Shown one piece after another: positions 1 through 5,439 of a stretch of 12,813 bases of DNA; the first letter of the stretch is position 1, and every line of letters begins with the position of its first letter. The position numbers and the translations under genes were made by a program. Below the pieces are notes generated by a model that had not been told where the DNA came from, ran no database searches, and saw only the letters and a program-made list of their open reading frames with translations. The stretch comes from DATFQI01 sp035264365 (GTDB lineage Bacteria > Actinomycetota > Thermoleophilia > Solirubrobacterales > Solirubrobacteraceae), in assembly GCA_035264365.1 (NCBI GenBank), contig DATFQI010000200.1:1-12813 (forward strand), written 5' to 3'.

Positions 1-126
1 GATCCTCGGGCCACAAGACTCTCGCAGTCGAGGATCGGATGGTCGTTAGCCCGTGGCAGCGTTGATCGGGAAGGGTCGGTCCGGAGGATGATAAGCGGGC
101 TACTGATAGCTGGCGACCAGCCAGGA
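1..126. other. Left-edge non-coding stretch with inverted repeats
   Basis: No convincing gene is visible here. Bases 1-7 (GATCCTC) are the reverse complement of 30-36 (GAGGATC), and a smaller GACT/AGTC pair (17-20 with 26-29) nests inside. A second hairpin, GCTGG-cga-CCAGC, lies at 109-121, just past the stop of the minus-strand gene ending at 127, and could fold at the 3' end of its transcript. No T-tract follows either structure, so calling them terminators would be speculative. One plus-strand frame is open but does not look coding. Confidence 0.4.
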
Positions 127-420
127 CTACGTCGGGCGATCCTCGCCGGTGTGCGACTCCTGCCTTGCTCTTGCCGCCGTCCGCCGGTGAACTGCGCGCA
201 GCTGGATCGCGGTATAGGTCCCTCCGCCCACGACCATGCCGAGCAGGAAGAGCACGGAACCGACGACCCCGACCCAGCCGTCGCTCACGCTCGCCGGCAG
301 AATCCCCACAGCTCCGACGGTCAGGAAGATCGTGGCGACGGCCGGAAGGCGACCGCGTTCCTCTCGGAACGCCTGTCCGGGACGGTACAGCGGGCTAAAC
401 CGACCGTCCTTCAGCGACAT
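127..420 (-). CDS. Small two-helix membrane protein of unknown function
   Basis: A 97-residue protein. It has a charged N-terminus (residues 1-26, ending REERGRLP), a first hydrophobic segment at about 27-44, a short polar turn with SDGW, a second hydrophobic segment at about 48-68 and a basic, Arg-rich tail. This is the layout of a small inner-membrane hairpin protein with both ends probably cytoplasmic. I do not recognise a family. Codon third positions are strongly G/C, as expected for a real gene in this genome. The frame stays open upstream to 1368, but that part is low-complexity Arg/Pro-rich shadow. The ATG at 420 is chosen because it begins the sensible protein and sits six bases after a TACGCT -10-like box. 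No Shine-Dalgarno sequence is visible, which fits leaderless translation. It is divergent from the DUF417 gene. Confidence 0.7.
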   Translation of the reverse strand: MSLKDGRFSPLYRPGQAFREERGRLPAVATIFLTVGAVGILPASVSDGWVGVVGSVLFLLGMVVGGGTYTAIQLRAVHRRTAARARQESHTGEDRPT

Positions 421-675
421 GGCGCCAGCGTAGAGATGCGTCGAGCCAAGGACTCGGGACGGCGAGCGGTCCTGCCCACTCGCGTCCCGCCGGACGGGCC
501 GCTGTCGTGCCCCGATCCGCTGGCACGGCTCGCCGCCGGCGACTCGCTGATCGGCAACCAGCTGCACTGGGCCGTCGTCTGACAGGCGTCCCGCCGGTGC
601 ATGCGATCCGGCGCAGTGAACGCGCGATCGTTCGCTGCTCTTGATCCGGGTCGTCGGACCTGGAAACTCGAGGCC
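421..675. other. Divergent intergenic region
   Basis: About 255 bases separate the divergent small membrane protein and the DUF417 gene. Open frames cross it on both strands, but their translations are Arg/Ser/Pro-rich shadows without domain character. Apart from the minus-strand -10-like box at 427-432, I see no clear promoter pair or operator. The plus-strand promoter for the DUF417 gene could not be located. Confidence 0.4.
427..432 (-). promoter_or_regulatory. Putative -10 box (TACGCT), leaderless start of the 97-residue gene
   Basis: On the minus strand TACGCT fits the actinobacterial TANNNT -10 pattern and ends exactly six bases before the ATG at 420. Transcription would then begin at or next to the start codon. 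No good -35 hexamer lies at 16-18 bases spacing, so the call rests on the -10 and the missing Shine-Dalgarno alone. Confidence 0.35.
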
Positions 676-1149
676 ATGAAGCGGTTGCGCACACGACGCG
701 CCCCAGCGGATGACCTGGCTTCTGTCGGGTCGTCGGTCCTGCGCTCCGGGCTGGCGACGAACCTGCTGTGGATCGGGACGCTCAAGTTCAAGCAGTACGA
801 GGTCGAGAACATCGACCCCCTCCTCCGCTCCAGCCCGCTGTTCTCGCGATTGCGCGGCAAGCTGGGGCCACGAAGGCTCGCGCGAGTCATCGGGATCGCG
901 GAGATCGTCGTGGGCTCTCTGATCGCCGCCAAGCCGGTCGCGCCCAAGGCCTCTGCCGTCGCCAGCCTTGGCGCCGTCGGAATGTTCCTCACCACGCTCA
1001 GCTTCCTGGTGACGACGCCGGAGGCCAAGCAGGAAGGCGAAGGGATGCTCGTCCCCTCTCCCGCCGGACAGTTCCTGCTGAAGGACACAGTGCTCCTCGC
1101 CGCCGCCCTCCTGACCGCGGCCGAGTCGCTGCGGGCCGCTCGTCACTGA
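676..1149 (+). CDS. DUF417 family (YkgB/RclC-like) inner-membrane protein
   Basis: A 157-residue protein from the ATG at 676. The stretch LLWIGTLKFKQYEVENIDP followed by LLRSSPL is the recognisable signature of the DUF417 family (W-x-G-x-x-K-F-x-x-Y-E, then I-x-P and S-P). Further hydrophobic segments follow at about 70-90, 93-115 and near the C-terminus, giving the expected four-helix membrane protein. The E. coli family member RclC belongs to the reactive-chlorine resistance operon, but the biochemical role of the family is poorly defined, so a specific function should not be transferred. An in-frame ATG at 601 would add 25 residues of non-conserved, Arg-rich sequence. I prefer 676 because family similarity begins soon after, although the nearest GAGG is only two bases upstream. 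The gene is single and ends just before a hairpin. Confidence 0.8.
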   Translation: MKRLRTRRAPADDLASVGSSVLRSGLATNLLWIGTLKFKQYEVENIDPLLRSSPLFSRLRGKLGPRRLARVIGIAEIVVGSLIAAKPVAPKASAVASLGAVGMFLTTLSFLVTTPEAKQEGEGMLVPSPAGQFLLKDTVLLAAALLTAAESLRAARH

Positions 1150-1165
1150 GGGCGCGCCCGGAGGC

Positions 1166-1184
1166 GGCCGGTCAGCTGCCGGCC
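1166..1184 (+). terminator. Hairpin after the DUF417 gene
   Basis: GGCCGG (1166-1171) pairs with CCGGCC (1179-1184) around a seven-base loop, beginning 17 bases after the stop of the DUF417 gene. The stem is entirely G/C but no T-tract follows, so it may be a Rho-assisted or U-less terminator, or merely a GC-rich coincidence. Confidence 0.3.
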
Positions 1185-1378
1185 AGCTTCTTGTCCAGCT
1201 GATCGACGAGCTCCGCCTCAGGCGATGGACCAGACGCGCCACGCGCCTGCGTGGCGGTGCCACGGCGGCCGCTGAGGCGATCGGGCTGCTGGGCCGAGCG
1301 AAAGGCCCAAGCGCACGCCCTCTTGGACGATCGCGGATCGTTGTCGAAGGGCCGCGCGTGCCGGTCAACCTGAGCCCG
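1172..1378 (-). pseudogene. Possible decayed ORF remnant without a start codon
   Basis: On the minus strand a frame is open between stops at 1379-1381 and 1172-1174, giving about 68 residues ending ELVDQLDKKLAGS. Most codons end in G or C and the C-terminal part has a plausible amphipathic composition, unlike the Arg/Pro-rich shadows nearby. However, I find no in-frame ATG, GTG or TTG anywhere in the frame. It may be the tail of a gene broken by a frameshift, or chance. I do not recognise a family. The rest of the 1150-1430 gap holds only the 1166-1184 hairpin. Confidence 0.2.
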
Positions 1379-1430
1379 TCACGTCGTCCGTCTCAGCGAC
1401 AGCGCCCGCGCCGCGGGACGCTCGACCGCC

Positions 1431-1721
1431 ATGAGCCACAGAATCGAGTTGACGGGGGGCGGCGTCGTCTACGGGATTGTGCTCCTCCTCCTGATCGTTC
1501 CGGAGTTCTCGGCGATCGCCGTCGTGGTTGCCACGATCGCCGCCCTCGCCGTCGCGCTCGCGGCCCTTGTCGGACTCGTGGCGCTCGCCGCGGCGGCGCT
1601 CGCGAGCCCGTACCTGCTCGTGCGCGGCGTCCGCCGCCGTCTAGCCCAGAGAAGCACACGAGGGATCCACTCGCCGAGCGGGATCCGGAGCCGATCGGCC
1701 GCCGGATCGCCTGCGGCCTGA
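1431..1721 (+). CDS. Small hydrophobic membrane protein of unknown function
   Basis: A 96-residue protein. After a short polar N-terminus (MSHRIELTGGG), residues about 12-60 are almost uninterrupted Val/Leu/Ile/Ala, long enough for two transmembrane helices. A basic, Ser/Arg-rich cytoplasmic-type tail follows (VRGVRRRLAQRS onward). I recognise no family. Low-complexity Ala/Val/Leu sequence can arise by chance in GC-rich DNA, and no Shine-Dalgarno precedes the ATG, so the call is moderate. The gene is convergent with the cyclic-nucleotide-binding protein, 70 bases away, with a small inverted repeat between them. Confidence 0.5.
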   Translation: MSHRIELTGGGVVYGIVLLLLIVPEFSAIAVVVATIAALAVALAALVGLVALAAAALASPYLLVRGVRRRLAQRSTRGIHSPSGIRSRSAAGSPAA

Positions 1722-1750
1722 GCCGAGCCGCCGACCGCGATCGTACGTGG

Positions 1751-1766
1751 CGGGATCGAGATCCCG
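1751..1766. terminator. Perfect inverted repeat between two convergent genes
   Basis: CGGGATC (1751-1757) and GATCCCG (1760-1766) are exact reverse complements separated by two bases, inside the 70-base gap between the stops of two converging genes. A bidirectional terminator is the obvious reading, but the very short loop and missing T-tract make it weak. Confidence 0.3.
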
Positions 1767-1791
1767 GCGACGGTGGTGCGCTCGGGCTCGC

Positions 1792-2199
1792 TCAGCCGCC
1801 GGCGGCGGGAGTCGCGGCGCGGCGTGCTTCGATCGCCTCGGCGACGGTCGCGTGGATCTCGGGCGCGGTCCCGTCCAGGGCGCGGAAGTTCTGCCTCGTC
1901 ATGACGAGCACGCGCATCGGCGACTTGGCGGTCACGGTCGCCGTTCGGCGCTCCTCGTCGAGCAGGGCCATCTCGCCGAAGAACTCGCCCGGCCCGCGCT
2001 CCGCGATGCGCGCGCCCCCGCGCACGACCTCGGCCGTCCCGTCGACGATCAGGAAGAACTCGTGACCGAAGTCACCTTCGCGCACCAGCTCCTTCCCCTC
2101 AGGGATGTCGATCTCCTCCATCTGCTGCGCGACGGTCGTCAGGTCCCGCTTGGACAGCGAGCTGAAGAACGGCACATCCTTGAGTTCGGCCCTGAGCAC
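1792..2199 (-). CDS. Stand-alone cyclic nucleotide-binding domain protein
   Basis: A 135-residue protein consisting almost entirely of one Crp/PKA-type cyclic nucleotide-binding domain. The N-terminus (LKDVPFFSSLSKRDL) is the typical entry helix. IPEGKELVREGDFGHEFFLI and VDGTAEVV form the beta-barrel. The phosphate-binding cassette runs from about G75 to V89 (FGEMALLDEERRTATV), with the expected Glu (E76) and Arg (R85) that contact the ribose and cyclic phosphate. No DNA-binding helix-turn-helix follows, so it is probably not a Crp-type transcription factor; it may be a sensor that acts through a partner. The GTG at 2199 is chosen over the frame's upstream ATG at 2277 because a strong Shine-Dalgarno (GGGGAGAGG) precedes it. 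It is divergent from the four-gene redox operon and shares about 116 bases of promoter region. cAMP or cGMP binding is inferred from the motif. Confidence 0.88.
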   Translation of the reverse strand: MLRAELKDVPFFSSLSKRDLTTVAQQMEEIDIPEGKELVREGDFGHEFFLIVDGTAEVVRGGARIAERGPGEFFGEMALLDEERRTATVTAKSPMRVLVMTRQNFRALDGTAPEIHATVAEAIEARRAATPAAGG

Positions 2200-2201
2200 G
2201 A

Positions 2202-2211
2202 CCTCTCCCCT
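2202..2211 (-). promoter_or_regulatory. Ribosome binding site fixing the GTG start of the CNBD gene
   Basis: On the minus strand AGGGGAGAGG lies two bases before the GTG at 2199, and its central GGAG is five bases away. It is the reason for preferring this start to the ATG 78 bases upstream. Confidence 0.65.
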
Positions 2212-2227
2212 CAGTCGGATCTCACCG

Positions 2228-2256
2228 ACAGTAACCGCTGCGCAGCCCCCACGCAA
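2228..2256 (-). promoter_or_regulatory. Putative promoter of the CNBD gene
   Basis: On the minus strand a TTGCGT -35-like hexamer (2256-2251) is followed after exactly 17 bases by TACTGT (2233-2228), matching TANNNT. A start site near 2221 would give a leader of about 22 bases carrying the Shine-Dalgarno sequence. The -35 matches the sigma-70 consensus only in TTG. Confidence 0.45.
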
Positions 2257-2280
2257 CGTCTTCCAGCGGGCCGGCACGCG

Positions 2281-2309
2281 TTGTCAGGCCAGGCCCGACG
2301 CTGTACGGT
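2281..2309 (+). promoter_or_regulatory. Putative promoter of the four-gene redox operon (leaderless)
   Basis: TTGTCA (2281-2286, four of six matches to TTGACA) is followed after exactly 17 bases by TACGGT (2304-2309), a TANNNT -10 box. The initiating GTG at 2316 begins six bases after the -10, so the expected transcription start coincides with the start codon. No Shine-Dalgarno is present, as expected for a leaderless mRNA. The site lies back to back with the CNBD promoter. Confidence 0.55.
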
Positions 2310-2315
2310 CGCACC

Positions 2316-3227
2316 GTGACGCTGGGCGGCGGTGAGACGAGGGGGGCGGGCGAGCAAGCGCCCTTCGCCCGGCTGTTCCCGCCCGTTCCGAGCGGCTTCA
2401 AGGAGCCGTTCTGGTATGGCTCGCTGCAGTCCTTCTGGCTGTACTACCGCGCCGATCCGGAGGCGGTGGCCGCGCGGTTGCCGAACATCCCGGGCGACGG
2501 GGGGCTCGAGGTTGCCCTCTTCGACTTCGAGGGCGAGCGCTACGCGCTCGCGTCGCTCGACTTCCAGGCTTACACGGGCCACGGCCCCGGATACCTCGAG
2601 TCCGTGCACGAGGTCGAGTTCAACGTGTACGCGTATCCGCGCGCCCGGGTGCCGGCGGTTCCTGCGCTGAGCTGGCAGGAGTTCCTCGACGGCGCGGACC
2701 AGACCAAGACCATCGGTGGCTACCGGCTGCATGTGCCGTGCGACCAGCCGAACGCCGTCAAGGCGGGCATCGGGCTCTACGGCGAGCCGAAGTACCTCGC
2801 GCAGTTCACGTACGCGATGCCGACGCTCAACGACCCCACCGTGGTCACGTGGGACTACTCGGTCTTCCAGGACGCCGGCGGCGGGCGCCAGGGGCCGCTC
2901 GTCTACAGCATCGAGGCCGACCTGCGGGGGATCGCGCCGCTCGCGGCCAACCCGTCGCCGCTCGTAGAGTACGGCTCGCTGGAGGTGAACGGCCGCCACC
3001 ACGTCGTGGCCAACCAGTGGAGCTTCTTCGGGCCGTTCATGACCTACCCGCTCGCCCACGAGGGCGCAGGGCGCGTCTCGCTGGGGGTCGGCCCGTCGGC
3101 GGATCCGGAGGGGCTGCTCGAAGACCTGCAGACGCTGATCGGCGACGAGCCCCCGGTCGCGGCTCAGACGTTCACCTCACAGCCGGTGGCCTCGGAGTGC
3201 CGCGGCTGGCTCCCCGTGCCGGCATGA
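2316..3227 (+). CDS. Acetoacetate decarboxylase-like fold protein
   Basis: A 303-residue protein starting at GTG 2316. Features reminiscent of the acetoacetate decarboxylase (ADC) superfamily are an N-terminal FWLYYRADPEAVAARLP segment (like the ADC stretch Y-R-T-D-P-E-A and following LP), a central acidic HEVEFNVYAYP strand, and GIGLYGEPKYLAQF at about 152-164. K159 in GEPK aligns with the Schiff-base lysine of the ADC motif (G-Y-P-K-K); the second lysine, which tunes its pKa, is Tyr here. Activity could therefore be decarboxylase, aldolase or hydratase-like, and the family assignment is by eye only. There is no signal peptide, so it is predicted cytoplasmic. It is the first gene of the operon, with its stop overlapping the next ATG (ATGA). 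Translation probably starts leaderless at the GTG. A role in processing the substrate or product of the downstream flavoprotein is inferred from position only. Confidence 0.65.
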   Translation: MTLGGGETRGAGEQAPFARLFPPVPSGFKEPFWYGSLQSFWLYYRADPEAVAARLPNIPGDGGLEVALFDFEGERYALASLDFQAYTGHGPGYLESVHEVEFNVYAYPRARVPAVPALSWQEFLDGADQTKTIGGYRLHVPCDQPNAVKAGIGLYGEPKYLAQFTYAMPTLNDPTVVTWDYSVFQDAGGGRQGPLVYSIEADLRGIAPLAANPSPLVEYGSLEVNGRHHVVANQWSFFGPFMTYPLAHEGAGRVSLGVGPSADPEGLLEDLQTLIGDEPPVAAQTFTSQPVASECRGWLPVPA

Positions 3228-3649
3228 CCGACGCGCCGCTCGAGCGCTTCGTGGAGCTGTCGGCGGCCCTGACCGGTTTCCGCGCGTCCGACCTGTGGGG
3301 CACGGGACAGGCCCGCGCCCATCTCGACCTGGTGCTGTCGGTCTGCGGCGAGGGGCTCGGTGCCCGCCTGCTCGCAGCCGACCCCGACCAGATCGGCGCG
3401 GTGCTGGCCGACCCCGACCTCGGGCCGCTCGCACGCAATGTGACGGTGCTCTGGTACCTGGGCCAGTGGGATCAGTTGCCGCGCGCCTGGCGCGACCGTC
3501 ACGGCACCTCCCCCGCCGACGTGGCTCACGTCGCCTCGGCCGGGGCCTTCCGCGCCGGGCTCGTCTGGCCGGCGATCGGCACCCATGCCCCGAGCGCCGA
3601 CGCCCCCGGCTTCGGGAGCTGGGCGAGCCCGCCGGCAGCGGCTCCATGA
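3224..3649 (+). CDS. FAD-dependent dehydrogenase small-subunit homologue (FAD-SLDH type)
   Basis: A 141-residue protein. The N-terminal FVELSAALTGF resembles the conserved LS-x-x-LTGF opening of the small (gamma) subunits of bacterial sorbitol, fructose and glucose FAD-dehydrogenases. TVLWYLGQW in the middle and APGFGSWASPP at the C-terminus fit the WY-x-G and PG-x-x-x-W pattern of that family. Such subunits normally carry a Tat signal that exports the catalytic subunit with them; this one starts directly at the domain (MTDAPLERFVELS) and has no signal. The ATG overlaps the preceding stop, and its own TGA overlaps the ATG of the GMC flavoprotein, which is the expected partner and supports the assignment. 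Both starts lack a Shine-Dalgarno, suggesting translational coupling. It probably acts as chaperone or structural partner of the GMC subunit in the cytoplasm. Confidence 0.7.
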   Translation: MTDAPLERFVELSAALTGFRASDLWGTGQARAHLDLVLSVCGEGLGARLLAADPDQIGAVLADPDLGPLARNVTVLWYLGQWDQLPRAWRDRHGTSPADVAHVASAGAFRAGLVWPAIGTHAPSADAPGFGSWASPPAAAP

Positions 3650-5439
3650 GCGACTACGACGTCGCGGTCGTCGGTGCCGGGCCGTCCGGGGCGATCGTCG
3701 CCGCCGAGCTGGGCGCCGCGGGCCGCCGCGTCCTCGTGCTGGAGGCAGGGCCGGCGGCGGGCCGCACCTGGGCGGAGTACCAGGGCAACGTGGCGCACTA
3801 TCAGGCCAGCGCCGCAAAGGTGCCGAACTCGCCCTACGTCGCGACCCAGGGCGCTCCGTTCCCGGACGTCCTGGACATCACGCGGCTGGAGCCGGGCGGC
3901 CCGGAGGGCGACGGCGGGTACTTCGTACAGGAGGGGCCGCTGCCGTTCTCGAGCGACTACCTGCGCTCGGCCGGCGGCACGACCCTGCACTGGCTGGGGA
4001 CCTGCCTGCGGATGCTTCCGCACGACTTCGAGATGGCCTCGCGCTACGGCGTCGGCCGCGACTGGCCGATCGGCTATGACGACCTGGGCCCCTTCTACGA
4101 GCGGGCCGAGCGCGAGCTGGGCGTGGCCGGCGACGTTGCGGACCAGGAGTACCTCGGCGTGCGGTTCCCGCCCGGCTACGTCTACCCGATGCACCGCATC
4201 CCGCCGAGCTACGGTGACCGGCGCCTCGCCGCCGGGCTCGACGGGCGCCCGCTGCACCTCGACGGGGAGGACGTCGCGGCCGTGGTGACGAGCACGCCGC
4301 AGGCCCGCAACTCCATGCCGAACCCCGCGTACGACAGCCACAGAGGCTACGAGCCGGTGGGCGCGGTCGGCCACCGCCACAGCGGGCTGCGCTGCGAGGG
4401 GAACGCCAGCTGCATCCCGATCTGCCCCGTGCAGGCGAAGTACAACGCGCTCAAGACGCTCCGCCGGGCGAGCGAGGGCCCGGTCGAGATCCGCACGCAG
4501 GCCGTCGTCTCCCGCGTCGTGCTGGCGCCGGACCGGCGGCGCGTGCGCGCGCTCGAGTACATCGCCTATGACGACGGCGCGGTGCCGGCCGCGCCGGAGC
4601 GCGTCACCGCCGACGTGTACGTGCTCGCTGCCAACGCGATCGAGAACGCCAAGCTCCTCCTGCACTCGGGCGCCGCCAACGGGTCGGACCAGGTGGGCCG
4701 CAACCTCATGGACCACCCGTTCATGATGGCGTGGGCGCTGATGCCCGAGAGCGTGGGCGCCTTCCGCGGCCCGAGCTCGACTGCGGGGCTCGAGATGCTG
4801 CGCGACGGCGCCTTCCGCGGGCGGCGCGCGGCCTTCCGCGCCGAGATCGCCAACTGGGGCTGGGACTTCGCGGGGTTCGCCCCGTACGCGGACGTCGCCG
4901 AGGCCGTCCACGGCCGCGGACTCTCCGGCAGGGCGCTGAGGAGCTGGCTCGCGCGGCGCATCCCGCGCCAGATCCGCCTCGGCTTCCTGCTCGAGCAGCT
5001 CCCCTCGCCGCACAACCGTGTGACGCTCGACCGCCGCACCGACGGGCTCGGGCTTCCGCGGCCGCGGCTGCACTACGACCTCGACGGCTACACGCGCCGC
5101 GGCATGGCCGCGGCGCGCGAGTGCGCGACGCAGGTCTTCGACCTGCTCGGCGCGGCGGACGCGACCGCCTACCTGCCGGGCGACCCGGGCTACGTGACGC
5201 TCGACGGCCAGGGCTTCACCTACCACGGCTCGGGGCACGTCGTGGGGACGCACCGGATGGGAAGCGATCCGGAGACCTCGGTCGTCGACGACCGCCAGCG
5301 CAGCTGGGACCACGAGAACCTCTACGTGGTCGGGGCGGGGAGCGCGCCCACGATCGCCACCTCGAATCCCACGCTGACCCTTGCGGCGCTCGCCTTCCGG
5401 GCGGCCGACTCCGTGCTCGACGACCTCGGCGCGGCGTGA
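3646..5439 (+). CDS. GMC-family FAD-dependent dehydrogenase, catalytic subunit
   Basis: A 597-residue flavoprotein. The ADP-binding fold is at the extreme N-terminus (DVAVVGAGPSGAIVAAEL, with E32 after VLVL). GGTTLHW at 110-116 is the flavin-contacting loop. C250, C256 and C260 have the C-x5-C-x3-C spacing I recall for the [3Fe-4S] ligands of bacterial FAD-dependent glucose and fructose dehydrogenases. The GMC C-terminus is intact: GSGHVVGTHRMG with catalytic H531, then SNPTLT with N574 at the second active-site position. It likely oxidises an alcohol or sugar hydroxyl and passes electrons through the cluster to an unknown acceptor; no cytochrome c subunit is encoded nearby. The frame is open further upstream, but the ATG at 3646 directly precedes the FAD motif and overlaps the small-subunit stop. 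There is no signal peptide. The stop overlaps the next GTG. The substrate is unknown. Confidence 0.9.
   Translation: MSDYDVAVVGAGPSGAIVAAELGAAGRRVLVLEAGPAAGRTWAEYQGNVAHYQASAAKVPNSPYVATQGAPFPDVLDITRLEPGGPEGDGGYFVQEGPLPFSSDYLRSAGGTTLHWLGTCLRMLPHDFEMASRYGVGRDWPIGYDDLGPFYERAERELGVAGDVADQEYLGVRFPPGYVYPMHRIPPSYGDRRLAAGLDGRPLHLDGEDVAAVVTSTPQARNSMPNPAYDSHRGYEPVGAVGHRHSGLRCEGNASCIPICPVQAKYNALKTLRRASEGPVEIRTQAVVSRVVLAPDRRRVRALEYIAYDDGAVPAAPERVTADVYVLAANAIENAKLLLHSGAANGSDQVGRNLMDHPFMMAWALMPESVGAFRGPSSTAGLEMLRDGAFRGRRAAFRAEIANWGWDFAGFAPYADVAEAVHGRGLSGRALRSWLARRIPRQIRLGFLLEQLPSPHNRVTLDRRTDGLGLPRPRLHYDLDGYTRRGMAAARECATQVFDLLGAADATAYLPGDPGYVTLDGQGFTYHGSGHVVGTHRMGSDPETSVVDDRQRSWDHENLYVVGAGSAPTIATSNPTLTLAALAFRAADSVLDDLGAA

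Noticed and set aside
88..582. Plus-strand 164-residue frame
   Set aside because: It lies antisense to the small membrane protein, and its His/Arg/Pro-rich translation shows no domain or hydrophobic pattern.
421..1368. Upstream extension of the 97-residue gene into a 413-residue minus-strand frame
   Set aside because: The extension is Arg/Pro/Gly-rich low-complexity translation lying antisense to the convincing DUF417 gene; only the part after the ATG at 420 looks like a protein.
1358..2065. Plus-strand 235-residue frame overlapping the small hydrophobic protein and the CNBD gene
   Set aside because: Arg/Pro/Ser-rich shadow; the CNBD motifs on the other strand and the hydrophobic 96-residue frame are better supported.
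2228..2256. Crp-type operator in the divergent promoter region beside the CNBD gene
   Set aside because: No TGTGA-N6-TCACA-like dyad is visible, and the CNBD protein lacks a DNA-binding domain.
2211..3059. Minus-strand 282-residue frame across the divergent promoter region
   Set aside because: It would overlap the ADC-like gene and both promoters, and its composition is that of a shadow frame without motifs.
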